Below are positions 14,661-23,938 of a stretch of DNA of 34,970 nt, piece after piece. The DNA is taken from IMG/VR virus record IMGVR_UViG_3300031525_000153, positions 1 through 34,970 of that record, one strand, 5' to 3'. Origin of the DNA: a virus. The notes below the pieces were generated by a model. The model did no database searches, was not told the origin of the DNA, and worked only from the letters and a program-made list of their open reading frames with translations. Every line of letters starts with the position of its first letter. Positions within the stretch are counted from its first letter, which is position 1. The position numbers and the translations under genes were made by a program.

Positions 14661-15434
14661 ATGTCAGCGAACGCAACGATCACGAAACAGTCCAGGCCGA
14701 TCAAGGCTGGGCAGGGACCAGACACCACCGATCCCGGATATCAGATGGGCGTCAAGGAAAACCAGATCAACTGGCGGTCCGACCCGAACATGGTGCGGCA
14801 GGCGGAGTACTTCATTTACGTGTTCAATGTCGGCGGGAAGAATCATCCCATCACGCATCCGCTGGTAAAGGGGAACATCCCCGCGTGCCCTCCGGGCGAA
14901 CGTTACAAGCTGGCTTTCAAGCTGCCAAACATTATGACTCAGGTTTGGGCGGATGATGCAACAGGACTTCCCCGAACCCATGCGGAATACGGTGAGCGCG
15001 TTGCCACCGACCTGATTAACCCTGCGAATCTTGGAATTGACCAGTGGGCAAATCTCGATGAATCGCAGATTATTTCCAGCGGCCAGGACATGGCGAAGTT
15101 CGGAGTATTCTGGAGTTTGTCTGAAGTTCCTTCCGATGAAGAACTCGTGAAGATTACCGAGAAGATGAAGAAGCACTACCGGGTGCTGATTGGCCGGGCA
15201 GATGAACTGGCCCGCAAAGGGAAGCTCGAAGACATCACCCAGGACATGCACATGGCGGCTGACTACTTCCAGTATGAAGCAAGCTGGCACGCGCAGGTGG
15301 AGATGCCGACCAACTGCCCGAACTGCGGAGAGAAGATTCGCAAGGGCATTGCGTATCACAAGAATTCGATGGATATGGTTTGCGTCATCGACAGGAAACG
15401 CTACGAGGCGGCAACGGGGAAGACCGCCGAATAA
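14661..15434 (+). CDS. Zinc-ribbon-containing protein of unknown function, 257 aa
   Basis: ATG follows an excellent AGGAGG (14651-14656). The first 30 residues are polar; residues 45-100 look like a beta-rich domain (AEYFIYVFNVGGKNHPI, ACPPGERYKLAFKLP), followed by helices (KITEKMKKHYRVLIGRADEL). Near the C-terminus, NCPNCGEKIRKGIAYH (about 215-230) with a later cysteine in MVCVIDRKRY resembles a zinc ribbon. This combination is unfamiliar to me. A virion or assembly role is suggested only by its position in the head module. Confidence 0.7.
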   Translation: MSANATITKQSRPIKAGQGPDTTDPGYQMGVKENQINWRSDPNMVRQAEYFIYVFNVGGKNHPITHPLVKGNIPACPPGERYKLAFKLPNIMTQVWADDATGLPRTHAEYGERVATDLINPANLGIDQWANLDESQIISSGQDMAKFGVFWSLSEVPSDEELVKITEKMKKHYRVLIGRADELARKGKLEDITQDMHMAADYFQYEASWHAQVEMPTNCPNCGEKIRKGIAYHKNSMDMVCVIDRKRYEAATGKTAE

Positions 15435-15439
15435 TCTTC

Positions 15440-15498
15440 ATCGTGGCCCGGTGACTTCTCCTGGGCTTGCCTGAGTTCAGTCGTTGCCGGGCTGCGAT
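15440..15498 (+). other. Intergenic long-stem hairpin
   Basis: ATCGTGGCCCGG (15440-15451) pairs with CCGGGCTGCGAT (15487-15498) at 10 of 12 positions, enclosing 35 nt that can fold further (GGGC/GCCT). It fills most of the 79-nt gap and ends 15 nt before the adaptor-gene ATG; the GAGGA Shine-Dalgarno (15506-15510) stays free. There is no T-run after the stem. Confidence 0.5.
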
Positions 15499-15513
15499 GA
15501 TGTTTGAGGACAA

Positions 15514-16302
15514 ATGCCGATAGTTGTCACAGGGCCGTACCCTAGCGTTGAGGAAGTGCTTCAGGACGCTCGCGCCCTCGTGAACGACACTTACGGTGGC
15601 ACTGGCCTCGTGCTGACCGATACCGCCCCGTTTACAATTCCGCTGATTAACGGGGCGATCAGGCGGCTGCGTCTTGAGTTTGCAAACAACAATATTTCCA
15701 CGGTCATCAAGGACAATGTAATTCTGTCCCCGATCCTCCCGGTGCAGAATATTGATCCTTCCGTGCAGCAGTTCATTTCATGGAGCGGGTTCTACGATGG
15801 CACGCAGATGTGGCCCGTGCCTGTCCTGCCGCCTGATCTGATCGTTCCTCTGTTTGCGTGGGAGCGGCAGACTGGGGCCGGCCTGCCATTTGTTGAGATG
15901 CAGGAACCTCAGTCAGGACTGATTTCACGGTTTCAGTATCCCAGTCTCGGACAGTGGGAATGGCGCACGGATCAGATCAACCTGATTGGCTCGACAGAAT
16001 CAAGGGACATGCGCCTTCGCTACGAGGCACAGGTTATTACCGAGATTCAGCCAGATTCTGATTTTACTGTGACCACGATAGGCAGCATCGACTCTCAGGA
16101 CGCGCTGGCGTATGAGATTGCTTACCGGTTCGCAACGGCCCGAGGCGCTGCGATTGCTCCGCAGATGAAGGCTGACCGTGACGAGTATCTGTTCCTGATG
16201 GTGAATCGGTACGTACGCAGGCAGCAGGAGATTCCTTATCTTCGTCAGCAGTTCGGGGCGACGAACAATCCGTATCCAGGCGGAAACATCAACCTGCCGT
16301 AA
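15514..16302 (+). CDS. Head-tail adaptor (connector) candidate
   Basis: The 262-aa protein begins MPIVVTGPYPSVEEVLQDAR and has a helical N-terminal region with ALVNDTYGGTG and INGAIRRLRLEF, a central beta region with WSGFYDGTQMWPVPVLPPDL, and a C-terminal helix bundle (DALAYEIAYRFATARG, MKADRDEYLFLMVNRYVRRQ). Phage adaptor proteins binding below the portal (gp4-like and gp6-like groups) have this mostly helical layout with a terminal R/K-rich helix, and this is the expected gene position before the tail genes. The assignment is by context and general pattern only. Confidence 0.6.
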   Translation: MPIVVTGPYPSVEEVLQDARALVNDTYGGTGLVLTDTAPFTIPLINGAIRRLRLEFANNNISTVIKDNVILSPILPVQNIDPSVQQFISWSGFYDGTQMWPVPVLPPDLIVPLFAWERQTGAGLPFVEMQEPQSGLISRFQYPSLGQWEWRTDQINLIGSTESRDMRLRYEAQVITEIQPDSDFTVTTIGSIDSQDALAYEIAYRFATARGAAIAPQMKADRDEYLFLMVNRYVRRQQEIPYLRQQFGATNNPYPGGNINLP

Positions 16303-16313
16303 AGGAGAACTCG

Positions 16314-16697
16314 ATGGCGTTAGGCACACTTACTGCAACAGTGACCAAATCAACCGTGGACCAGAAGTGCCAGATTATTTTCGGGACGCTTCAGGTCAGC
16401 GGATTCAATGACACCTATCCTGCTGGCGGGTTCCCTCTGGACTCTGTTCTTAAGCAGCTCGAAGCGGTCAAGTCAACCAGCGGCGTGCCTCTGCGCGTGC
16501 TGATTAACTCCGGGGCAGGTTCAGGGTATATCTACCAGCGAATTACGGCCACCGGAACGATGATGATTCTACAGGTGCCACTGTCGGGCTCTCTGACCAC
16601 GGCCGCGCCGCTTCAGCAGTTGTCTTCTGCTGCTGGTTCGTTGTCGGGACCGTACGAGGACACGATAGAATTCATTGCATGGTACCTGAAGGTCTAG
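16314..16697 (+). CDS. Small structural protein, 127 aa
   Basis: ATG with AAAGGAG (16302-16308) 5 nt upstream. The product is beta-rich and low in charge (MALGTLTATVTKSTVDQKCQ, YIYQRITATGTMMILQVPL) and ends with TIEFIAWYLKV. Its shape resembles small phage head or tail structural proteins with a MALGT-type N-terminus encoded near connectors. The precise role (decoration, stopper or tail completion) cannot be decided. Its stop is followed with no spacer by the GTG of the next gene. Confidence 0.6.
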   Translation: MALGTLTATVTKSTVDQKCQIIFGTLQVSGFNDTYPAGGFPLDSVLKQLEAVKSTSGVPLRVLINSGAGSGYIYQRITATGTMMILQVPLSGSLTTAAPLQQLSSAAGSLSGPYEDTIEFIAWYLKV

Positions 16698-19600
16698 GTG
16701 ATTAACGCGGGGCAGGGATATACCCAGGTTCCGCTCACCGCCTTCCTGGGACTTTACACTGAAGCCTCTCCCGAGAGCCTTCCCGAAGGTGCATCTCCGC
16801 TTACCTGGGACACCGATTTCGTTATCGGTGGCGTGAAGATGCGCCCCGGCAAGCAGAGCGCTTTCGCTTTCAGCGGATCGTCCACGGGACCGAATGGCTG
16901 TCAGTCAGGGACCGCACCACTCACCGGGCTTTCTCCCTGGACCAATCCCGGAGCAATAACCGCGCACGATGCGAGTTACGCATCAGCGACTCCATCCGCA
17001 ACTCAGACGACTCCGCTGGTCATTGCAGGAATGGGGGCGAACGGACCGCTGCTTGGCCCTCTATGGTCAAATCCAAACGATGTTACATCTGGGGCGTCCT
17101 ATGCCACGCTTACATCCGGTTCCGGTGGACCATCCTCTGCGCTGGTTGCGAGCGGGTTCTTATTTTCTCTGCCTGCTTCTGAAGCTGTCGATGGCGTTAT
17201 CGTATCTTTCCAGGCGTTCATAAATTCAGTCAGTTTCACCAATTTGGTGATCGTGCAGCTCACTCAGAATGGGAATCCGGTAGGGAATACCAAGACAATC
17301 AACCTGAGTTCGACGTCCCCGGCAACGTACACATTGGGAGGTTCAGGAGATTCCTGGGGAGCAACGCTTTCCACGAGCGACACGATAGGCGTTCAGTTCA
17401 TCGCCCAGAATGGTGTTGGCGGAGGCACGAGAATCTATAGCCTGAACAACGTGCAGATGCAACTCAGCTATTCAGGTGATATCTCAGACCCTCTATATGC
17501 AAAGACGTTCGGATTCAGTCTCCCGTCGCAGAACCTGACCGGTTTCCAGATTGGCGTTACAGGGTACGTTACAGGGACCGGAGTCCTGACCGCGCAGCTA
17601 TTGCAGGCAGGTGTCCCGGTGGGGACGGTAAAGACCTTCGCACTGACTTCCAGCCCGACGCGAGTTGTGCTTGGCTCACCAACGGATATCTGGGGTACGA
17701 CGCTTGCGTATTCGGACGTGAACGGAACCAACTTCGGAGTAGTGCTTCAGGCTATTGGAACTTTTACCGCTTACATCGACTATGTGGACTGCACTGTGTC
17801 ACAGACCAGTGGGAGGCAGAACTTCAACTGGTTTGGAACGTACGAGCGAGAAAGCATTTCACAGATCGACACACTGGCGCTGGACGCACTCGGGACGCTG
17901 TGGGACGAGAACGTCACCTCGGATCAGGGGATTCTGACTTCGATATTCACCGGGATTGCACCCAACAGCTTCGCCAATGGATCTACGCTTGATGCGGTGG
18001 AATATCTGGCGATCTCCGATCTCACGGCCGGTAACGACATCCCTCGGCAGTGGGACGGAACGACTCTGAACAGAGTCTCGCAGGTCGGACCAGGCGCGGC
18101 CCCGGCGTTCAGCTTCAGCTCCACAACGTATCCAGAAGCTGCATCTCCAAACGGAATCACTCAGCCAGCAGCGGTGGTGAATACAGGTTCAGGGGTTCCT
18201 ATCAGGGCGCTGCTATGGTCAAGCGGCCCAGGAGTCAAACACACTCCCGGTAATGTCATCACGATTTATTATGGGATAGGACCGACGACACCGGACCCTG
18301 ATTTACAGGTCGGGCTCGGAGTAGTGCTCGCCAACTTTGCGAGCGTGGGAGGAGTCAGCCCGAATCTGACCTACATCATCACCGGGATCGGAGTTCAGCC
18401 TGCGGGATTGTTTGCCCAGCCCATAAATTATTTCACGGTCACAGCCACGTCAACGGAGAACGCCTTCGTGACGCCTGCGACAAGCTCGTCCTATCAATCA
18501 TCCCTGGCAACTGTAACAACCACGGTTCCGGTGCCTGGAGTTCAGGTCGGGACTTCCATCTCCCTTGCCGGTAACAGCAATGCGACGTGGAACCAGACAT
18601 GGACCGTTCTGTTCACTCCCAACGGAGCACAGCTCCTGATTACCTCGACCAGCCTCGCGGCGAACGTGGCGACATATGATTATGTTCTGGTGAGCGGTAC
18701 CGATCCTTCGGCTGGGGAGCTTGTGACCATTACCAACACGGCAAATGGTGGAGGAATATTCAACATCGTGGATGGCGTGGTTGTGTCAGCGACTTCCAGT
18801 TCGTTCACAGTGAATCTGGTGGGTGCTAACGTCACGTCTTCGGCTGAATCGGGTAATGGAATCATCAACGGGACTGAGTTCCAGATTGATCCGGCGCCCC
18901 TGTACGCAGGGACCGCAACAACCGCGATCCTCGGGAATGATGGCGGCGGGACGCTTTCGATAGCAGGATTTCTCGGAGCTGGCACGAGACAGGCCGTTGT
19001 GATGTTCCTGACCGATTCCGATTATCTGACACAGCCTTCTCCGTTCGCTACTTTCACTCTTCCCGATGACGCATCATCCATCTTCGCCACGCTGATTCCC
19101 ATAGGTCCTCCAAACACAAAAGCACGATGGATTGCTTTCACGGGGGCGCAGGGTGGATACTATTACGTCATCCCCGAACCCGTTTCAGTCGTCTCAAACG
19201 GCCAGACGATCACCTATACTTCCACGGTCATCAACGACAACACAACGACCTCAGCGACGTTCACATTTACGGATGCTGTGCTTCTTGCTGCCGATGAGAT
19301 TGATGTTCAGGGCAATGATAATTTCAACCAGATGGAACTGGGGCCTTCTCTCGGGTGCATTCCGTATGCGGGACGAATGTTCTACTGGGGGACGCTTGAC
19401 AAAATTACGAACTTCAACAACCTGACCTTCGATGGCGGCTATCTTCCGACGAGTCAGACGAGCGCGGTCTATCCGTTGGGCTGGACTATTGACCAGGTGA
19501 ATGGAAGAGGAGGGAATCTACAACTCTCACCCGTATTCGGAAACAGTTACCTCATCAGCAATTCATTCGGAGGGACGGTTGCGACCCTCGGCCTGATTAC

Positions 19601-21029
19601 TCAGGGAGCTTTTCAGGATCAGTACAATGTCGCCATCATCGAACCACTGACGACCTACAGCGTCAGAATAGCGGCCAGAACTCCATCCGGCGCGACCGCC
19701 GGTGTCCTGACGATTGATCTGTACAGCCCGAGCTTCAATCTGGTTTATGGTACGGCGTCGTTCCCGACCTCGGGGATGACGACCACAATGGGGCTGTACA
19801 GTACTACACTGCTGACAAATGATTTCACGGGGCAGATTCCCTCTGACCTTCAATTGCGGATGTATTTCAAGAACTCTGCGAACGGTGAGAATGTAGAGGT
19901 TGACCGCATTGAGGTATTCCCGACCGAAGAGCCTGTACTTGAAACGGACGTGATCGGTTCGTACGAAGCCAACTTCGAAGCGTTCGATCAGGTAACCGGC
20001 CCGATTGATACTTCACTTATCAACCAGCAGTCGGTGAGATCCTGCTTCACGCTGTTCGATGATCTGTACATCCTGAAAACCGAATCGCTGATTTCCACTC
20101 AGGACAACCAGACATCCGAACCGGAAGGGTGGACCCTGCGGACCGTTTCCAACATCGTGGGAACTCCCAGCGTGAATGGTGTGGATTCCGGAGAGGACTG
20201 GGCCGTCATCGCTTCTCGTAAAGGTCCCTATGGATTCAATGGCGGGGAACCTGTGCCACTTGGACCTGAGATTCGTTCTCTCTGGAATATGATTAACTGG
20301 ACGTACGGGAATACTCTCTGGGTATCGAACGACACTGTGAATCGGAGAATCGTGTTTGGTGTTCCCCTGGCGACTCCGAACCAATGGTTGCCACTTGCCC
20401 CGGTAAATGCGAACCCGACGACTCCGAATGTATGCCTGGCGTTGAATTACGTGGACGTGAACGGTATTTCTGAGCTGATTGACGAAGCGGTAAGGTCCTC
20501 AGCATTTACCGGAAAACTTCTCGCACGGGATAAGTCCCGAAAGTGGACGATCTGGAATATTCAGGCACCTTACGGGGCTCTCATTACTCGACAGGACGGC
20601 ACCACGCCGATGTTCCTTGGAAATTCAATGGGCACTGGCAAAGCCTACCAGCTCATCGAAGGCTCAACCAACGATGACGGCCTCGCTATCAATGAACTCT
20701 ACACGACCTACGGATGGGTGACTCCGGAAACCGGACAGGCACTGCAAATGGGAGTCGTACGACATGGATATTATCTTCTGCGCGGAGTGATTGACGGCTC
20801 TGGCGCTCTCAGCGTGAAGGCTATCCCAGAAAAACTCAGTTCTCCCTACGCGAGTACGCTGAATCTGACTCTGCCAACGTACGGCGATCTTGAAATGCCA
20901 CTGAATCAGACCGCATCCAGACTTTATACGCAGTTCAGCACCAACGCGGTGGGAGATAACTTTAATCTGTCACAACTCGTGATGGCGATGCGCTCCGATC
21001 CCACGATTCCTGTGCGAGGATCGAACTGA
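16698..21029 (+). CDS. Large tail nozzle/hub-like structural protein, 1443 aa
   Basis: GTG follows the previous stop directly (TAGGTG). The N-terminus, YTQVPLTAFLGLYTEASPES then LPEGASPLTWDTDFVIGG, has the N-G-L-n-t-e-x-x-P-x-x-L-P-x-G-A-x-x-x-x-x-N layout of short-tail nozzle or P22 gp10-like proteins. Two tandem beta-sandwich repeats follow (about 134-262 and 266-375), both with a SLP start, a G-x-P-V-G-x-x-K-T middle and W-G-T/A-T-L. The central third is Ser/Thr/Gly-rich beta sequence, and the last 350 residues read as a beta-propeller-like hub (LYILKTESLISTQDNQ, SGEDWAVIASRKGPYGFNGG). Only about five cysteines occur in 1443 residues. It probably forms the tail tip or nozzle; exact family membership is unproven. 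Confidence 0.7.
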   Translation: MINAGQGYTQVPLTAFLGLYTEASPESLPEGASPLTWDTDFVIGGVKMRPGKQSAFAFSGSSTGPNGCQSGTAPLTGLSPWTNPGAITAHDASYASATPSATQTTPLVIAGMGANGPLLGPLWSNPNDVTSGASYATLTSGSGGPSSALVASGFLFSLPASEAVDGVIVSFQAFINSVSFTNLVIVQLTQNGNPVGNTKTINLSSTSPATYTLGGSGDSWGATLSTSDTIGVQFIAQNGVGGGTRIYSLNNVQMQLSYSGDISDPLYAKTFGFSLPSQNLTGFQIGVTGYVTGTGVLTAQLLQAGVPVGTVKTFALTSSPTRVVLGSPTDIWGTTLAYSDVNGTNFGVVLQAIGTFTAYIDYVDCTVSQTSGRQNFNWFGTYERESISQIDTLALDALGTLWDENVTSDQGILTSIFTGIAPNSFANGSTLDAVEYLAISDLTAGNDIPRQWDGTTLNRVSQVGPGAAPAFSFSSTTYPEAASPNGITQPAAVVNTGSGVPIRALLWSSGPGVKHTPGNVITIYYGIGPTTPDPDLQVGLGVVLANFASVGGVSPNLTYIITGIGVQPAGLFAQPINYFTVTATSTENAFVTPATSSSYQSSLATVTTTVPVPGVQVGTSISLAGNSNATWNQTWTVLFTPNGAQLLITSTSLAANVATYDYVLVSGTDPSAGELVTITNTANGGGIFNIVDGVVVSATSSSFTVNLVGANVTSSAESGNGIINGTEFQIDPAPLYAGTATTAILGNDGGGTLSIAGFLGAGTRQAVVMFLTDSDYLTQPSPFATFTLPDDASSIFATLIPIGPPNTKARWIAFTGAQGGYYYVIPEPVSVVSNGQTITYTSTVINDNTTTSATFTFTDAVLLAADEIDVQGNDNFNQMELGPSLGCIPYAGRMFYWGTLDKITNFNNLTFDGGYLPTSQTSAVYPLGWTIDQVNGRGGNLQLSPVFGNSYLISNSFGGTVATLGLITQGAFQDQYNVAIIEPLTTYSVRIAARTPSGATAGVLTIDLYSPSFNLVYGTASFPTSGMTTTMGLYSTTLLTNDFTGQIPSDLQLRMYFKNSANGENVEVDRIEVFPTEEPVLETDVIGSYEANFEAFDQVTGPIDTSLINQQSVRSCFTLFDDLYILKTESLISTQDNQTSEPEGWTLRTVSNIVGTPSVNGVDSGEDWAVIASRKGPYGFNGGEPVPLGPEIRSLWNMINWTYGNTLWVSNDTVNRRIVFGVPLATPNQWLPLAPVNANPTTPNVCLALNYVDVNGISELIDEAVRSSAFTGKLLARDKSRKWTIWNIQAPYGALITRQDGTTPMFLGNSMGTGKAYQLIEGSTNDDGLAINELYTTYGWVTPETGQALQMGVVRHGYYLLRGVIDGSGALSVKAIPEKLSSPYASTLNLTLPTYGDLEMPLNQTASRLYTQFSTNAVGDNFNLSQLVMAMRSDPTIPVRGSN

Positions 21030-21613
21030 TGCCTCTCACGGTCAACAACGAACTCGGTTCAATCAGGCGAATCCCTGTTTTCGGGCGTTTCTTCGTGACG
21101 ATCTTCCAGAACATCGAAAAAGCGGTGAATAATCTTGGAACTCACGTTGGCGCTGACCCGACAGGTTCACTGCCGCCACCGCCGGTGATTGACGGTGTGA
21201 ACGTAAAGGCATCCGGTGGGCTGGTTCACATCACACTGACGCATAACGCGCCGATTCGGAGAAATATCCAGTACCATGTGGAAGCCGCCACAGAACCGAA
21301 CTTTTTAGCTCCTCATCCTTTCGATCTTGGGAGTTCGCGCGTGCTGTTCGCTACCCTTCCGGCAAAGAATGACGCTGGCGATGCTCAAAGTTGGTATTTC
21401 AGAGCCTTTCCGCAATACCTTGGAAGTAAGTCACCGGCAGTTCCGACGAATTACGGAGGCGTGTTACCAGCGCCGGTGAATGTCGGTGGAACGGTTCAGC
21501 TAACGCCGCTGCAATCGACCGGCAGTGGTACGGCTTCTCCCAATGGCACCCAGGGAGGATGGGGACTTGGGAAGGTTCTTTATCGTCCTGCATTAGGACC
21601 AAAACGAGCATGA
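21029..21613 (+). CDS. Fn3-like tail accessory protein, 194 aa
   Basis: ATG overlaps the preceding TGA (TGATG). After an N-terminal helix (RFFVTIFQNIEKAVNNLGTH) a fibronectin type III-like domain spans about 50-140: PPPPVIDGVNVKASGGLVHI, YHVEAATEPNF, and the WYFRAFPQYLGSKSPA strand before the final linker. Fn3 folds are frequent in phage tail and fibre proteins and may bind carbohydrate or partner proteins. The C-terminus is Gly/Thr-rich and ends in a basic RPALGPKRA. It probably decorates the tail hub encoded just upstream. Confidence 0.65.
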   Translation: MPLTVNNELGSIRRIPVFGRFFVTIFQNIEKAVNNLGTHVGADPTGSLPPPPVIDGVNVKASGGLVHITLTHNAPIRRNIQYHVEAATEPNFLAPHPFDLGSSRVLFATLPAKNDAGDAQSWYFRAFPQYLGSKSPAVPTNYGGVLPAPVNVGGTVQLTPLQSTGSGTASPNGTQGGWGLGKVLYRPALGPKRA

Positions 21614-22005
21614 AGATACGCGATCTAAACTCGAATGATGTGGGGGCAATGGAAATCATTTTCTCACAGTCGCAGCTTCCACCAGAATGCAGGCCTGACA
21701 CTTCCGACCCTCTGTTTCTGGTTAAGCGCGTAGTGGAAGATGAAAAGGGACGCGTGGGAATGATTGCCGCAGCTAAAGTGACCTCGGAAGTCTGGCTTCT
21801 GGTCGATCATTCGTGGGGAACGGCCAAACAGCGGTGGGAACTACTGCAAAACCTTACTCAGGACGTTGCTTCGGAAGCGAAGCGTAAGGGACTTGACCAA
21901 TTAACTTGTTTTGTGCCTGCCTCTGTAGCAAAATCCTTCGCTAAGAGATTACAGGCGCTTGGGTTCGTTAAGGGCTCATTCATCCCTTTTAGTTTGAACT
22001 TATAG
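21610..22005 (+). CDS. GNAT-like acetyltransferase, 131 aa
   Basis: ATG 21610 overlaps the previous stop (ATGA) and gives MKIRDLNSNDVGAMEIIF, the usual beginning of a GNAT domain. An upstream in-frame ATG at 21559 would add a non-conserved extension that overlaps the Fn3-like gene. Strands GRVGMIAAAKV and SEVWLLVDHSW, a helix with QRWELLQNLTQDVASEAK, and LTCFVPASVAKSFAKRLQAL then GFVKG correspond to beta4-alpha3-beta5-alpha4 of the fold. The acetyl-CoA pyrophosphate loop (Q/R-x-x-G-x-G/A) is weak (WGTAKQRW), so activity is uncertain. Phages often encode such a protein among tail genes, perhaps to modify virion or host proteins. Confidence 0.65.
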   Translation: MKIRDLNSNDVGAMEIIFSQSQLPPECRPDTSDPLFLVKRVVEDEKGRVGMIAAAKVTSEVWLLVDHSWGTAKQRWELLQNLTQDVASEAKRKGLDQLTCFVPASVAKSFAKRLQALGFVKGSFIPFSLNL

Positions 22006-22013
22006 GAGCGCCT

Positions 22014-22670
22014 GTGAAGATTTACCGCTGCCTCACTGTTGACATCCACTCAGGCGAGATTCTTTTCGAGGACTCCTATTCTTACGATGGCCCGGTGATG
22101 CTGTGTGACCGTTCGGCAGCAGGACAGGCCGGAGCCGCTGCAAATGCCGCCAAAGGAACAGCCAATACCTACGGAGGCCGCGCCACACAGGAATACGGTT
22201 CACTTCTCCCCGGACTTGAACGCGAAGCAAATACCCCGATCGGCTACACGCCCACTGAGCAGAACAACATGCTCGTGGCAGGAGAACAGGGTGCCGGGGG
22301 CGCGAATTCAGGGATCACCGGACAGGCAAATCTTACGGCTGGGCGCACACGCAATGCTTCAGGATATGGTGCGGCGCTCGATCAGGCTGCGCGACAGAAA
22401 GGCTCGCAGCTCAGTGAGAACGCCCTGAACGTATCGAATAAATCAGCGGAACTCGGCGAGCAGAAGCAGCAGGGCGCCCAGAGGGCCTTGCAGGGATTGT
22501 ACGGCACCGATACCAGCGGAATGCTCGGAGCGATGGGACTGATACCCCAAGATGTGAACGCGGAAGCCAATGCAGACAAGACGGGCTGGGTCCAGGATCT
22601 GACAAGCATAGGGAACATGCTCGCCAATGGAGCTAAGGCAGCTTCTGGGGCAGCGGGCGCAGGCGGATAA
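22014..22670 (+). CDS. Internal virion (ejection) protein candidate, 218 aa
   Basis: GTG start with AGGAG at 22004-22008 overlapping the previous stop. After a short ordered N-terminus (KIYRCLTVDIHSGEILFED) the protein is rich in Ala, Gly, Asn and Gln, with helix-forming stretches (AAGQAGAAANAAKGTANTYG, YGAALDQAARQKGSQLSENA). Such low-complexity, helix-prone proteins encoded after the tail nozzle are typical of short-tailed phages, where they leave the head with the DNA and form a channel across the cell envelope. The C-terminus (GAKAASGAAGAGG) fits this. No specific homologue recognised. Confidence 0.55.
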   Translation: MKIYRCLTVDIHSGEILFEDSYSYDGPVMLCDRSAAGQAGAAANAAKGTANTYGGRATQEYGSLLPGLEREANTPIGYTPTEQNNMLVAGEQGAGGANSGITGQANLTAGRTRNASGYGAALDQAARQKGSQLSENALNVSNKSAELGEQKQQGAQRALQGLYGTDTSGMLGAMGLIPQDVNAEANADKTGWVQDLTSIGNMLANGAKAASGAAGAGG

Positions 22671-23938
22671 TGGGACTTTCAATCAGCGATCTCGATGATT
22701 TGATGGGCTACGACCCCGTAACCCATAGCGCAAAGGGATTTCCCTCTCTGGCTGGCGCTCCTGCTGGGATGGGGCTTGATGCACCGGCACCGAATTTGCA
22801 AAGGCCGCAGGCGACCACGGCAGAGCTTCCTGGCCTCGCACAGGCGAGTGGTCGAACTCCCAAACAGGAAGGGCAGTATCAGTTCAAAGCGGGAATGCCG
22901 CAGGTTGAAGCGCCGCCGTTGACTCCCGGTTATTTCCGAGAGAAACAGGCACAGCAGGATTACGGGACCTCGCATCCCTGGGGTTCTCCCATCTCCGAGC
23001 ATCCGGGATTCGCTGGTAAAGTAGGGCACGCTCTCTCTGTTGCCGGGAATATAGCAGGTAACGTACTAGCCCCAGCCGAAACATCGCTTGTTCCTGGAAG
23101 CGATCTGAATAAGCAAAAAGAATCTCAGCGCAACCTTGCCGGAGAAGTGGCGACTGAGAAACCGGATATTGCAGAGCAGGAAGGCGAGATTAAGGAAGCG
23201 GTTGCGAGAGATAACGCCGATGCAGCACAAAGGCGCGTGGAAACTCAGCAGGCGGGAGCCGATACGCGAGCTACTGCCGGTAATGCTAAAGATGAGGACA
23301 TTGCTGATAAGGGCAATCTGACAAAGACAAAGATTTCCGGGGACGAGAACGCCACCAGGGAAGATATTGCCAATAAGGGCATCTATTCCCGTGAAAAAGT
23401 TGCTAAGCTGCACGATGATACAGAGAAGCTTATCGCTCAGGAGCGCGAGGCCGGCGCCAACGAACGCGCAGCGATAGCTCAGGACCCGAACAAGCTCACG
23501 AACACAATGAAAACGATGAAACAGCAGGCGCAGACCACGCTGCCGGAGATTGACAAGGCATTGACTGAAACTGCACAGGTCAAAGACCTGCTTGGTCCGA
23601 GTGCCGGGCGCTGGAACGATTTCATTCAGGGGAAGATTGGTATTTCCGATCCTCGCTTTGCTCACTACCGGGATGAAATCAGTTTGGTGTCTACCGCTGT
23701 GACGTTGGCACACGCTCGGGGCCGAATGAGCGGAGAACTTTACAATCACTTCCAGCAGATGTTCGATGCAGGAAAGCAGGACCCGGACAATATGGTCCAG
23801 GCGCTCGATGTGGCGAAGGAATGGCTCTCAGATTACGCGAGCATGGGTGACACGCCAGGCACTGCTGCTGGCGGCGGAACTCCTGCACCAGCTGGTGGCG
23901 TTCCGTCATTTTCGGACTGGTCTAAAGGGAAGAAATAA
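22670..23938 (+). CDS. Internal virion (ejection) protein candidate with long coiled coil, 422 aa
   Basis: The start shares its A with the previous stop (TAATG). Residues 1-125 are Pro/Gly/Gln-rich; residues 150-280 are extremely rich in Ala, Glu, Lys, Asp and Arg (EVATEKPDIAEQEGEIKEAV, DNADAAQRRVETQQAGADTR), suggesting a long, charged coiled coil. The region 285-390 looks folded (LPEIDKALTETAQVKDLLG ... GELYNHFQQMFDAGKQ) and resembles a helical domain seen in other ejection proteins. The Gly/Pro-rich tail ends SFSDWSKGKK. Position in a set of three such genes supports a DNA-delivery role. Confidence 0.55.
   Translation: MGLSISDLDDLMGYDPVTHSAKGFPSLAGAPAGMGLDAPAPNLQRPQATTAELPGLAQASGRTPKQEGQYQFKAGMPQVEAPPLTPGYFREKQAQQDYGTSHPWGSPISEHPGFAGKVGHALSVAGNIAGNVLAPAETSLVPGSDLNKQKESQRNLAGEVATEKPDIAEQEGEIKEAVARDNADAAQRRVETQQAGADTRATAGNAKDEDIADKGNLTKTKISGDENATREDIANKGIYSREKVAKLHDDTEKLIAQEREAGANERAAIAQDPNKLTNTMKTMKQQAQTTLPEIDKALTETAQVKDLLGPSAGRWNDFIQGKIGISDPRFAHYRDEISLVSTAVTLAHARGRMSGELYNHFQQMFDAGKQDPDNMVQALDVAKEWLSDYASMGDTPGTAAGGGTPAPAGGVPSFSDWSKGKK

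Noticed and set aside
23066-23749. Minus-strand frame opposite the coiled-coil ejection protein (227 codons)
   Set aside because: Cys/Phe/Leu-rich shadow produced by the repetitive charged codons of the plus-strand gene.
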